Position numbers and translations under genes: made by a program | In this document: one piece after another, positions 51,925-60,860 of the stretch | Numbering within the stretch: position 1 is the first letter of the stretch | Layout of the letters: the number at the start of each line of letters is the position of its first letter | Notes under the pieces: model-generated | The model's input: the letters and a program-made list of their open reading frames with translations, nothing else | What the model was told of the DNA's origin: nothing | Database searches by the model: none | Origin: Solimonas sp. | GTDB lineage: Bacteria > Pseudomonadota > Gammaproteobacteria > Nevskiales > Nevskiaceae | NCBI GenBank assembly: GCA_030149365.1 | Contig: JASBRP010000011.1 | Location: 62,001-126,000, forward strand | DNA length: 64,000 nucleotides | Direction: 5' to 3'

Positions 51925-52388
51925 TCAAGGTTGAATGAAGCGCTCAACTCGCTTGTATACGTCCCCATCGTCGAATTGGCCACGACCGATAAGGCAGCGC
52001 GCTCGATCCCCCCTGCACCTCTCCAGGACGTGAACGATATCGTCCTTCCGTCGCACCGGAAAGCAAGGATCCTCAAACCCTTCCGGTAGCACCTTTACGC
52101 AACTCCTGAAGCGCAAGAGCACGCGAGAGCCAAGATCTTCCACGGTCAGGTGCTGGACGCCGCCGAGAAGATCGCCGTTATCTGTTACCTGGTAAGTGGC
52201 ATGGCTTCCGTAAACATGAATGCGGGTGACTACATAGTGGCTGTGCGTTCCAGTGCTATTCATGCCGTGGAACTCGTTCTCGTAGCGGCCATCCAGCTCC
52301 AGGACTCTGCCTGAACTGAGGTGGCCGACACGAGCAGGACGAGTGTTGCCAGGCCACCATAAGCCAAGAGAATTGAATGGAGTTGCAT
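51925..52388 (-). pseudogene. Exported protein, frameshifted
   Basis: On the minus strand, ATG 52388 starts a convincing signal peptide (MQLHSILLAYGG...TSVQA), but the frame then fails. The mature part (VLELDGRYENEF...VERFIQP) continues one base back, from about 52305 to 51925. Together they would encode about 155 residues of a small exported protein with three Cys. A one-base deletion fits. It could be a decayed immunity protein. Without the frameshift correction only an internal 112-residue frame is visible. Confidence 0.5.
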
Positions 52389-52684
52389 CGGGAGAGCCCC
52401 TGGAGAATCAATGGACTCAGCCTATCGGATCGTGTGTTGCCTGTCCGCTACGCGGGAAAATTCCATCGATACTGCACAGCTTTTGCACAGCGGGCGCCGA
52501 TAGTGAATCGGCGGCTAAAAGGCCGTGTCATTGGGGGTTCCGCATGTGGTGGGATGTTTGTGGTGCATCCGTCGTGCTTCGATGCCGTTTATGGCGTGCG
52601 GCGGTACACGCGCGGAGGCGCGTAAGTACGCCCGTGGGAGTCTGACTTGAGCAATCAACCTTCCGGCGGGAGAAGACTGAGCAT

Positions 52685-52915
52685 ATGAAAATGAAATGGA
52701 AGCCGCTCTTGACGGTGATACTGAGTGCTGTAGGAGGAGCAGTGCTCTTGGCGGTTGGACTATGCAGTATCGTTCTTAATTTGTATGGCCAGGATGTCGA
52801 TGGAGAATTCAGTGCCGCGGCAGGAATGTTGGCGTTCTACCTGATTGTCCCTTCGATAGTGATTGGAGGGTGCATCGGCGGGATAATAGCTAGAGGCGAA
52901 CTTTCCTCGAGATAA
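52685..52915 (+). CDS. Small two-helix membrane protein
   Basis: 76 residues, with two hydrophobic helices (LLTVILSAVGGAVLLAVGL and MLAFYLIVPSIVIGGCIGG). Low GC like other immunity-type genes here. It stands alone in the tail of the toxin array. Possible orphan immunity protein; not proven. The 296 bp before it hold no gene I can support. Confidence 0.45.
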   Translation: MKMKWKPLLTVILSAVGGAVLLAVGLCSIVLNLYGQDVDGEFSAAAGMLAFYLIVPSIVIGGCIGGIIARGELSSR

Positions 52916-53002
52916 AAAGCACATTGATAAACACGCCTATATTCCTGTGCTGTTCGAGCGCAGGAGTAACGCGAGTGAATCTCGTTGAGGAGATGTGCAA
53001 GC

Positions 53003-53248
53003 ATGGAAGAAAATTGGGAGGACGTGGGGTGCTCCATTTGTAGAGGGCAATGGGAGCGAGGGGAAAGACCGCGCTTGATGGCGGAGAGTCTGTACATGCA
53101 TACGCGCCTCTACGTATGCACTGGTTGCGGATCGTATTGGGAAGAACGGGAACGCTACGCCTGCACGATCCAATCGGAAGAGGCGCGCAGGAGTTATCCG
53201 GAAGCCTTCCCGGCTTTCGACAAGGCAAAGCAGGGCGCCGGGCCATGA
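53003..53248 (+). CDS. Small double-CxxC protein
   Basis: 81 residues from ATG 53003 (MEENWEDVGCSICRG). CSIC and CTGC pairs would bind zinc, followed by YWEERERYAC and a charged helix. Such small zinc-ribbon proteins are common among immunity genes. The start at 52985 is also open but lacks a better ribosome site. It ends the toxin region. Confidence 0.5.
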   Translation: MEENWEDVGCSICRGQWERGERPRLMAESLYMHTRLYVCTGCGSYWEERERYACTIQSEEARRSYPEAFPAFDKAKQGAGP

Positions 53249-53364
53249 GCTTTTCCCGGTGTTCGGCATCTGAAGGCGTGGCAGGCCTCAAAGCAGCCCA
53301 AGGCCGTGGGATGCCTGACCGGAGTGCTCCAGATTTCTGCGGATATCATCGTCGCTATGTTTCG

Positions 53365-53395
53365 AAACCCCGCCCTTCCGGCGGGGTTTCTTTTT
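53365..53395 (+). terminator. Terminator at the right end of the phage-toxin region
   Basis: AAACCCCGC / GCGGGGTTT with a T-rich tail lies 120 bases after the last small gene. The remaining gap to 53577 holds no gene I can support. Confidence 0.78.
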
Positions 53396-53577
53396 GCTTG
53401 GGATGTTTTGCAAGGAAATTCTCCTAGGAGGGCTGCATGACGGGCGTTCCGGCCCGAAGCCCCGCATAGACAAAAGCACCCATGGCGGCGCCCGCCGGGC
53501 GTCAAAGCCCCCGGCGTTGACATGACGGTTACACGGCGGCGACTAAGGTACAGGCTCCCTTCTTCACAGGTGCCTGC

Positions 53578-55338
53578 ATGTCCTCGCTGCCCAAGACCGT
53601 ATCCCATGCCCGGGCAGAGAGGGCGGCCGTGTCCCGCCAGGGGCTGCTGTACCGGATCTGGCCCCGGGGGCTGTCCTTGGCGCTGCCCGAGGTGGGGCCC
53701 AACACGCTGCTGATGCTGGTGGTGGCCTACCTGGCCCTGACGCAGAACCTGTCGTTCTTCCGGGCGGTGGCGGGGTCGCTGCCGTCGCCGGCGGGGCTGC
53801 AGGAGTGGCGCATCATGGGCAGCGTGGCGGTGGCGCTGGTGGTGCTGCTGGGCCTGGCGCTGTGCCTGCTGGCCTGGCGGCGCACGCTGAAGCCGGTGCT
53901 GGTGGTGTTCCTGGTGGCGGCGGCGGTGTGCAGCTATTTCATGGACAGCTTCGGGACGGTGATCGACCGTGCGATGCTGGTGAACGTGGCGCGTACGGAC
54001 CGCCATGAGGCAGGCGACCTGCTGCAGTTCAGCCTGTTCCTGCACGTGGCCCTGCAGGGGCTGCTGCCGGCCTGGCTGGTGATGCGCTGGCCGCTGCGTT
54101 GGGAGGGCGCGGGAGCGGAGCTGCTGCGTCGCCTGATGCTGGCCGGTGCGCTGGTGGTGATGCTGCTGGCGGTGTTCCTGCCGCAGCAGCACGAGCTGAT
54201 GATCTGGGGGCGCATCCATCGCGATGTGCGCGTCTACGTGAACCCCACCTTCCCGCTGCATTCGGTGAAGCGCTACGTGCAGGACATCCTGCCCAAGGGG
54301 CCGCGGCTGCCGCCGCAGCCTATCGCTACCGATGCGGTGCGCAGCGCGGCGGTTTCGGCGCGGCCGCTGCTGGTGGTGCTGGTGGTGGGCGAAACCACGC
54401 GTGCGGCCAACTTCCAGCTCAACGGCTACGGCCGCGAGACGACGCCGCGGCTGGCGAAGATCCCGGGGCTGGTGAATTTCCCCAACGTGACGGCCTGCGG
54501 CACGTACACGGCGGAGTCGGTACCCTGCATGTTCTCCATCGACGACCGCGGGGCGTTCAGCCGCGGGCGCGAGGAGAAGCAGGAGAATTTGGTGGACCTG
54601 CTCAAGCGCGTGGGCGTGAAGATCGGCTGGCGCGACAACGATTCCGGCTGCCAGAACGTCTGTAGCCGCGTGGGCATGGAGTCGCTGGACGCGGCGGTGG
54701 ACCCGGTGCTCTGCGAGGGCGGGGAGTGCCATGACGGCATCCTGCTGCGCGATCTGGGGCTGCACTATCCGGCGGCCGGCGCGAAGCTGCTGGTGCTGCA
54801 TACCAAGGGCAGCCATGGCCCGGCCTACTACAAGCGCTACCCGGAATCGGCGCGCGCCTTCACGCCGGACTGCCGCGACGCCAACGTGCAGCGCTGCACG
54901 CGCGAGGAGACCGTCAACGCCTACGACAACACCATCGTCTATACCGACCAGGTGCTGTCGGAGCTGGTGCGGAACCTGGAATCCCGGCAGGGGCAGATGG
55001 ACTCGGTGATGATCTACGTCTCGGACCATGGCGAGAGCCTGGGCGAGAACGGCACCTACCTGCATGGCCTGCCGTGGCAGCTGGCGCCGCCGGAGCAGAA
55101 GCAGGTGCCGATGGTGGCCTGGTTCTCGCGCGGGGCGCCGCAGGCGCTGGGCGTGGACCTGGGCTGCGTCGGCAAGACGGCGTCGCTGCCGCGCTCTCAC
55201 GACGATGTGTTCTCGACCCTGCTGGGCCTGTTCTCGGTGAAGACCCGCGCCTACGAGGCCAAGGAGGATCTGTTCGGCAGTTGCCGCCGGCCGGTGGTGG
55301 CGGATAACGAGGGCAAGGCGGCGGAGCAGGACGGCTGA
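53578..55338 (+). CDS. Phosphoethanolamine transferase (EptA/MCR-like)
   Basis: A 586-residue inner-membrane enzyme that adds phosphoethanolamine to lipid A and lowers binding of cationic peptides. Five membrane helices in the first 210 residues precede a periplasmic sulfatase-fold domain. The catalytic Thr is residue 311 (TYTAESVPCMF), and zinc ligands appear in VVGETTRA and SDHGESLGENGTYLHG. EptA- versus MCR-type specificity cannot be told. It lies just outside the phage region. Confidence 0.9.
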   Translation: MSSLPKTVSHARAERAAVSRQGLLYRIWPRGLSLALPEVGPNTLLMLVVAYLALTQNLSFFRAVAGSLPSPAGLQEWRIMGSVAVALVVLLGLALCLLAWRRTLKPVLVVFLVAAAVCSYFMDSFGTVIDRAMLVNVARTDRHEAGDLLQFSLFLHVALQGLLPAWLVMRWPLRWEGAGAELLRRLMLAGALVVMLLAVFLPQQHELMIWGRIHRDVRVYVNPTFPLHSVKRYVQDILPKGPRLPPQPIATDAVRSAAVSARPLLVVLVVGETTRAANFQLNGYGRETTPRLAKIPGLVNFPNVTACGTYTAESVPCMFSIDDRGAFSRGREEKQENLVDLLKRVGVKIGWRDNDSGCQNVCSRVGMESLDAAVDPVLCEGGECHDGILLRDLGLHYPAAGAKLLVLHTKGSHGPAYYKRYPESARAFTPDCRDANVQRCTREETVNAYDNTIVYTDQVLSELVRNLESRQGQMDSVMIYVSDHGESLGENGTYLHGLPWQLAPPEQKQVPMVAWFSRGAPQALGVDLGCVGKTASLPRSHDDVFSTLLGLFSVKTRAYEAKEDLFGSCRRPVVADNEGKAAEQDG

Positions 55339-55504
55339 GGGCAGGCCGGGCGGGCAACTTAATACCCTTGCCTTTCCGGGCCCTGCGGGAGCTTGTTGCG
55401 GCAGGGTCTGAGCCGGGTCATGTATTCGTCACCCGGCGGGAGTACCCTGCGGCGGCCGTGTCCTGACGGCCGGTGCTTGCTGTGCAACACAGGAGGTTCG
55501 CGTC

Positions 55505-55717
55505 ATGGAAACCCGGTCCATCCGCCTCGGTACCCCCCAGCTCGAATTGCTGGAGAGGATCTCCCACGCCGGCTCCCTGCCGCTGGACGCCCTGCAGGTG
55601 GACGAACTGATGGCCCTGGGCAGCCTGCGCCTGATCTCGGTGCAGGCCAATGCGGTGAGCCTGACGCCGCGCGGCGACCGTTTCCTGGCCTATAGCCCGG
55701 AAAGCGCCCCTCAATGA
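55505..55717 (+). CDS. Small winged-helix-like protein of unknown function
   Basis: 70 residues (METRSIRLGTPQLELLERIS). A helix-turn-helix-like middle (LPLDALQVDELMALGSLRLI) and a final wing (AVSLTPRGDRFLAY) resemble MarR-type C-terminal wings. GGAGG precedes ATG 55505. Role unknown. Confidence 0.55.
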   Translation: METRSIRLGTPQLELLERISHAGSLPLDALQVDELMALGSLRLISVQANAVSLTPRGDRFLAYSPESAPQ

Positions 55718-55808
55718 GGTTGTGACGCAAGACCGCTGATTCCTGGCGGATTTTGCGTAAGATGGCCTCCACGCCGGCGCTTCGACCGGTGACGGAGGAG
55801 CGCGCGGC

Positions 55809-57854
55809 ATGTCGGTGGCGGCTGGCCTGGAGGTTCGCCCGCGGGGCGAGCGCCACGTGCGCGCGCAGCCGCCCCTGCGCCAGTTGGCCTACTACTCCCA
55901 GTTCCTCTACCGCGCGGTCTTCGCCGGGCTGCTGTTTTTCTATGTCAGCGTACTGGGCCTGGCGCCGGGCTTCCTGGACCGCGTGGGCATCGCCGTCGCC
56001 ATGGGGCTGTATGTCCTGGCGGTAACCGTGATCATGGTGCTGGCGCGCGGCGAGCGGCTGACGCCGGGGCTGCAGCGCGCGATCATCGGCATCGACCTCT
56101 GCGCGATGGTGGTGGGCGTGCCGCACGATCCGCTGCCGGGCATGCCGACGCTGCTGGTGTTCTACCTGGCCTATGCGGACCTGGGGCTGCGCAACCAGTT
56201 CCGGCACTACGTGGAGGCCCTGTTCGCCGGTGCCCTGGCCGGTGCGGTGATGCTGTTCCTGCGGGCGCACTACACCGCGGGCGGCCTGTATTCGGCAGAT
56301 GTCTGGCAGTCGCTGATGGTGACGATCATCGTGCTGCACGGCCTGCAGATCTTCTCCGGGCGCGACCGGGCGCTGAAACTGGCGCGCGCCACGCAGCAGC
56401 GCCTGCAGCTGGCGCTGGATTCGCCCGGCCTGGGCGCCTGGTCCACCAGCGATCCCCTGGTGGAACTGAAGGTGGACGGGCATATCCAGCTGGTGCTGGG
56501 CCTGGACTCGGAGCATTTCTCGGACCGCATGGAGGACTACATCGCCTGCATGCACGAGGAGGACCGCCCGCGCGTGGTGGAGCGCTACACGCGCTTCGTG
56601 AAGTTCGGCGGCAGCGACTACGAGGACGAGTACCGGGTGCGGCGCCCTAACGGCGAGGTGCGCTATGTCAACTCGCGCGGCAAGGCCGAGCGCGGCCCGC
56701 TGGGTCAGGCGGTGAGCATCGCCGGGATGATCTGGGACCTGACCGACCAGCGCCGCCAGCAGGAACGGCTGGCGCGGATGGAGGAGCGCTACCGTGTGGC
56801 CACCAGCTCAGCGCGCATCGCGGTCTGGGTGTGGCATTGCCTGGAAGACCGGCTGGAGTACGACGATGCGATCAGTGGCTTCCTGGCACCCGGCGAGCAG
56901 CCGCAGGCGCTGAGCTTCGCGCAGGTGTTGCGGATGGTGCATCCGGAGGACCGAGAGCCCTTCTCGCGCCGCATCCAGGAGGCGCTGGCCGGCGAGCAGC
57001 TTTCATTCTTCGACGAGGTGCGGATACGGCTGCCCGACGGCAAGATCCGCGTGATCCAGTGCCGCGCCACGATCCTGCGCGACGCGCATGGGCAGGCGTT
57101 GCGCGTGGCGGGGGCCAATTGGGACGCCACCCGCCTGGCCCAGGCGCGCGAGGACCTGGAGCGCTCGCATCGCGAACTGGACGACTTCACCTACACCGCC
57201 TCGCACGATCTCAAGGAGCCGCTGCGCGGCATCGCCAGCTTTGCGCAGTATCTGCAGCAGGACTATGCCGAACGCCTGGACGATGAAGGGCGCCTGATGA
57301 TCCAGAAGATCCGCGACCAGGCACGGCGCATGGAGACGCTGATCGCGGACCTGCTGCACGTCTCGCGCATGAGCCGCGGCGGCATGGTCCGCGAGGACAC
57401 CGACCTCAACGCGGTACTGCACGACATCCTCGAATCGCTGGACTTCAGCCTCAAGGAAAAGGCGGTGGACGTACGCGTTCCGCGGCCACTGCCGCGTGCC
57501 CACTGTGACCGCATCCGCGTGGGCGAGCTGTTCCGCAATCTCATCACCAATGCCGTCAAGTACAACGACCGCTCGCAACGCTGGGTCGAGATCGGCTGCG
57601 AGGTGATCGAGATGGAGCGCGTGTTCTATGTGCGCGACAACGGCATCGGCATACGGCCGGAGCACCATGCCCGCGTGTTCAGCCTGTTCGAACGCCTGCA
57701 CAAGCGCGACGCCTACGGTGGCGGCACCGGCGTGGGCCTGGCCATCGTCCAGAAGATCGTACAGTTGCACGGTGGCCGCGTCTGGATCGAATCAACGCCC
57801 GGAGAGGGCACTGCCTTCCACTTCACGTTACCGGAGAGGAACCTCCATGAATAA
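55809..57854 (+). CDS. Membrane sensor histidine kinase with two PAS domains
   Basis: A 681-residue kinase. The first 180 residues hold about six membrane helices. Two PAS/PAC domains follow, ending in IWDLTDQR and NWDATRLA. The HisKA box is of the phytochrome-like class, with His466 in TASHDLKEPLRG, and the ATPase has DNGIGIRP and GTGVGLAI. Its stop overlaps a response regulator gene, so the two form a phosphorelay pair. Signal unknown; no bilin-binding domain is present. Confidence 0.9.
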   Translation: MSVAAGLEVRPRGERHVRAQPPLRQLAYYSQFLYRAVFAGLLFFYVSVLGLAPGFLDRVGIAVAMGLYVLAVTVIMVLARGERLTPGLQRAIIGIDLCAMVVGVPHDPLPGMPTLLVFYLAYADLGLRNQFRHYVEALFAGALAGAVMLFLRAHYTAGGLYSADVWQSLMVTIIVLHGLQIFSGRDRALKLARATQQRLQLALDSPGLGAWSTSDPLVELKVDGHIQLVLGLDSEHFSDRMEDYIACMHEEDRPRVVERYTRFVKFGGSDYEDEYRVRRPNGEVRYVNSRGKAERGPLGQAVSIAGMIWDLTDQRRQQERLARMEERYRVATSSARIAVWVWHCLEDRLEYDDAISGFLAPGEQPQALSFAQVLRMVHPEDREPFSRRIQEALAGEQLSFFDEVRIRLPDGKIRVIQCRATILRDAHGQALRVAGANWDATRLAQAREDLERSHRELDDFTYTASHDLKEPLRGIASFAQYLQQDYAERLDDEGRLMIQKIRDQARRMETLIADLLHVSRMSRGGMVREDTDLNAVLHDILESLDFSLKEKAVDVRVPRPLPRAHCDRIRVGELFRNLITNAVKYNDRSQRWVEIGCEVIEMERVFYVRDNGIGIRPEHHARVFSLFERLHKRDAYGGGTGVGLAIVQKIVQLHGGRVWIESTPGEGTAFHFTLPERNLHE

Positions 57855-58272
57855 GAACAAGATGCCCGAGCACAGTTTTTTGCTGGTGGACGACAACCCG
57901 GACGACTTCTTTGCCGTGAAGCGGGAGCTGCAGCAAGCCGGCGTGCAGAACCCGCTGCTGCACTGCGAGTCCGGCGAGGAGGCCCTGGAGCAGTTGCGCG
58001 CGGCGGCGGCCGACCGCTCGCTGCCAGCCCTGGTGCTGCTGGATATCAACATGCCGGGCATGAAAGGCGCCGAGGTGCTGGCGGCGATCCGGGCCGACCG
58101 GGCGCTGGCAGGCTTGCCGGTGATCATGCTGACTTCCTCCGACGATGACCGCGACGTGCACGCGGCGTTCAAGGGCCACGCCAGCGGTTACCTGAACAAG
58201 CCGCTGGAGGTGGAGGCGCTGGAGCGGACGCTGCAGCGCCTCCGGGGCGCCCGGGTGGAGGTCCTGCGCTAG
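57847..58272 (+). CDS. Single-domain response regulator (Rcp1-like)
   Basis: A 141-residue receiver-only protein. Acidic pair LLVDDNPDD, phospho-acceptor Asp66 (VLLDINMPG), Thr in MLTSSDD and Lys in LNKPLE are all present. No output domain, so it passes phosphate on or acts by protein contact. The 8-base overlap with the kinase gene implies coupled translation. Confidence 0.9.
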   Translation: MNKNKMPEHSFLLVDDNPDDFFAVKRELQQAGVQNPLLHCESGEEALEQLRAAAADRSLPALVLLDINMPGMKGAEVLAAIRADRALAGLPVIMLTSSDDDRDVHAAFKGHASGYLNKPLEVEALERTLQRLRGARVEVLR

Positions 58273-58407
58273 TGCCCGCACCGCTAGCTGCCCATCGCGC
58301 GCGGTGCTAAGCTGAACACATGAACAGCACGACGCACATCGTGGTCCGCCGACTTCGCGCCCTCACCGGGAAAGCGGGTTGCGGATAGCGTTGTCTGTGT
58401 GCAGACA

Positions 58408-58434
58408 AAACCCGCCACCATGGCGGGTTTTTTT
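58408..58434 (+). terminator. Intrinsic terminator
   Basis: AAACCCGCC / GGCGGGTTT with T-rich tail, between the response regulator and the acetyltransferase genes. Confidence 0.78.
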
Positions 58435-58472
58435 ATTGCCCGCGTGGAGGCTCTATAGCAGAGGAGCAGGCC

Positions 58473-58973
58473 ATGGACAGGATTGAGATCCGGCACAGCG
58501 GTGACGCCGATGTCGAGCAGATACGGCAGCTGTATGCCGAGCCGTCGGTGTATGCCGACACGCTGCAGTTGCCGTTTCCCTCGGCGGCGACATGGGCCGC
58601 GCGCCTGCGCACCCTGCCGGAGGGCAGCTACAGCCTGGTGGCCTGTCGCGGGCCCGAGGTGCTGGGGCAGCTCGGCCTGTCCCTGGAGACGGGGCCGCGC
58701 CGCCGGCATGCCGCCCATTTCGGCATGGGCGTGAAGGGCAGCGCCCGCCGCGAGGGCGTGGGCAGTGCCTTGCTGGCGGCGGCGGTGGACATGGCCGAGA
58801 GGTGGCTGGCCGTGCGTCGCCTGGAGCTGCTGGTGTATGGCGACAACCACGCGGCCATCGGCCTGTACGAGAAATTCGGCTTCCGCGCCGAGGGTACCCT
58901 GCGCCGCTATGCGTTCCGCAACGGTCATTTCGTGGATGCCCGGATCATGGCGAGAATGACGGAGGACGCATGA
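58473..58973 (+). CDS. GNAT acetyltransferase
   Basis: A 166-residue GNAT protein with motif A GVGSALLAAAVDMAERW and motif B NHAAIGLYEKFGFRAEGTLRRY. The pattern resembles the YhhY/RimJ-like group. Substrate unknown. Its stop overlaps the next gene, another GNAT. Confidence 0.9.
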   Translation: MDRIEIRHSGDADVEQIRQLYAEPSVYADTLQLPFPSAATWAARLRTLPEGSYSLVACRGPEVLGQLGLSLETGPRRRHAAHFGMGVKGSARREGVGSALLAAAVDMAERWLAVRRLELLVYGDNHAAIGLYEKFGFRAEGTLRRYAFRNGHFVDARIMARMTEDA

Positions 58974-59713
58974 ATACGCAGGCCTACGAGAGACTGGAAG
59001 CCGCCGCCTTTGCCGCCTGGCCGTCGCTGGAGCCGGAAGAGATGATGCACGGCTGGCGCCTGCGCTACGCCGGCGGCTACACCAAGCGGGCCAACTCGGC
59101 GAACAGCGGCCTGGCGTCCTGCGAGCTCGATGCCGGGCAGATCGCCGACATCGAGCAGCGCTACCGCGGCCGCGGGCTGTCACCCATCTTCCGGCTCAGT
59201 TCGGTGTCGTCGCCCGGGCAGGTGGATGCCGTGCTGGAGCGGCGCGGATATCGTCGGGTGGACCCTTCCTGGATGATGGTGCTGCCCGGCCTGGAAGCGG
59301 TGCCGCCGCAGGCGTCGCTGCGTTGTCTGGAGCCCGAAACCTGGCTGTCCGCGTTCCTGCATGTCAGCGGCAGTACCGCTGCGGGTCAGGATATGCACCT
59401 GCGCATGCTGCGGGCGATCCGGGGTGATGCGGCGCGGGCGGTGGAGTACTTGGGCGAAGATCCGGTCTGTTGCGGCCTGGGTGTGGTGCACGACGACCTG
59501 CTGGGCCTTTTCGACCTGGCGACGCTTGCGGCACAGCGCCGGCAGGGATGGGCGACGCGGCTCTGCGGCAAGCTCCTGGCCTGGGGGTGTGATGCGGGTG
59601 CTGGGTCGGCTTACCTGCAGGTGACGGCGTCCAACACCCACGCGATCCGTCTTTACGAGCAGATGGGCTTCCGGCGCGCCTATGACTACTGGTACCGGGT
59701 TGCGCACGCATAG
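58970..59713 (+). CDS. GNAT acetyltransferase, two-domain
   Basis: A 247-residue protein with an N-terminal GNAT-like half (MHGWRLRYAGGYTKRANSAN) and a C-terminal catalytic half (RRQGWATRLCGKLLAWGC, then NTHAIRLYEQMGFRRAYDYWYR). The N-terminal half pattern is typical of this two-domain family. Co-translated with the preceding acetyltransferase. Substrate unknown. Confidence 0.88.
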   Translation: MNTQAYERLEAAAFAAWPSLEPEEMMHGWRLRYAGGYTKRANSANSGLASCELDAGQIADIEQRYRGRGLSPIFRLSSVSSPGQVDAVLERRGYRRVDPSWMMVLPGLEAVPPQASLRCLEPETWLSAFLHVSGSTAAGQDMHLRMLRAIRGDAARAVEYLGEDPVCCGLGVVHDDLLGLFDLATLAAQRRQGWATRLCGKLLAWGCDAGAGSAYLQVTASNTHAIRLYEQMGFRRAYDYWYRVAHA

Positions 59714-60077
59714 AGAGGCGCGCGGCCGTGATCATGGCCGCGCCAATGATCCTGAGCGGTGGCCAGCCTCGAACCCTGCCATTCCCGCCGCGCAGCGCGA
59801 GCTGCGGCAGATCGCATGAAGAACGCTTTTGCTGCCGCCAATTCGGTGAGATGCATGGATGGTTGGAGCCGTCATGCGAATCACGGACGATAATTTTTAA
59901 GGGTCTAAGCTCATACCCCCGGATTGGATCGCTACAATTTCTCCGAACAGTCGGAATATCCCGCAAAGGGCAGCAAGAGAATTCCTGTTTTTTTGCGTAG
60001 ATTTTCAGCGAACTTTCATTCGTTGCCCGAAATGCGCTTCTGCGCCTTTTCCGTGGCGATGCATCATCGATGTACCC
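59714..60077 (+). other. Intergenic region upstream of tonB
   Basis: About 364 bp without a convincing gene and with lower GC than its surroundings. It should hold the tonB promoter. I found AT-rich segments (GATAATTTTTAAG near 59890) but no good Fur box or hairpin. Confidence 0.5.
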
Positions 60078-60851
60078 ATGAGCCTTTCCGCCGACACTTT
60101 CGACCGATTTGCCGACCGCGCGCCGAGGCGCCAGCGACGCCGCGCGCGTGGCGCGCCGACGCTGGATCCGCGCCTGTGGGAGCGACCCCTGCCGCTGGCG
60201 GATCTGCGCCCGCAGTCCGCTGAGGCGTCGCTGCACGGGAAGCGATGGCTGCCGGTGGTGATGGTGGCGGCCGCACACCTGGCGGTGGCCTGGCTGCTGG
60301 TACAGCCGGTGCCGCCGATGATCGAGGAGCCTCCGGTGCCGGAGGTGGTGCTGGAGCTCGCGCGGCCCGCGCCACCTGCACCCGCGCCGCCGGTGGAGCG
60401 GCCGCCGAAACCGCAGCCACAGTCGCAGCCACAGCCACGGGTGGAGCAGGCGCCCACGCCGCTGCCGAAGCCGGAACCGGTGCAGCAGGCGGTGTCACCG
60501 CCGCAGGCTGAGCCCCTGGCACCTGCGCCGCCCGCGCCCGCCAAGCCGGCGCCGCCGGTGGAGCGTGTCACCGAGCCGCTGGGCCATGCCGGCTACCTGA
60601 ACAATCCCGCGCCGGTGTATCCGCCGCTGGCCCTGCGCCGCGGCTGGGAAGGGCAGGTGCTGCTGCGGGTGCGTGTCCTGGCCAGCGGGCGCCCGGCTTC
60701 CGTGGAACTGCAGCAGTCCAGCGGATTCCCGCCGCTGGACGAGGCCGCCATCCGCACCGTGAAGCAGTGGCTGTTCCGCCCGGCAAAGCGCGGCGCCACG
60801 CCCATCGATGGCTGGGCCACGGTGCCGATCGATTTCAGACTTTCAAAATGA
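60078..60851 (+). CDS. tonB: TonB energy transducer
   Basis: A 257-residue TonB. One membrane helix (VVMVAAAHLAVAWLLVQPV), a Pro-rich spacer with many KPQPQ-type repeats, and the C-terminal domain (NNPAPVYPPLALRRGWEGQVLLRV...SSGFPPLDEAAI). It carries proton-motive energy to outer-membrane receptors. An extended basic cytoplasmic N-terminus of about 55 residues is unusual. exbB and exbD follow directly. Confidence 0.92.
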   Translation: MSLSADTFDRFADRAPRRQRRRARGAPTLDPRLWERPLPLADLRPQSAEASLHGKRWLPVVMVAAAHLAVAWLLVQPVPPMIEEPPVPEVVLELARPAPPAPAPPVERPPKPQPQSQPQPRVEQAPTPLPKPEPVQQAVSPPQAEPLAPAPPAPAKPAPPVERVTEPLGHAGYLNNPAPVYPPLALRRGWEGQVLLRVRVLASGRPASVELQQSSGFPPLDEAAIRTVKQWLFRPAKRGATPIDGWATVPIDFRLSK

Positions 60852-60860
60852 GAAATCCCG

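Noticed and set aside
52377..52625. 82-residue plus-strand frame
   Set aside because: It overlaps the signal peptide of the minus-strand exported gene and has no ribosome site or recognisable pattern.
59870..59900. Possible Fur box before tonB
   Set aside because: GATAATTTTTAAG lacks the inverted second half of the Fur consensus.
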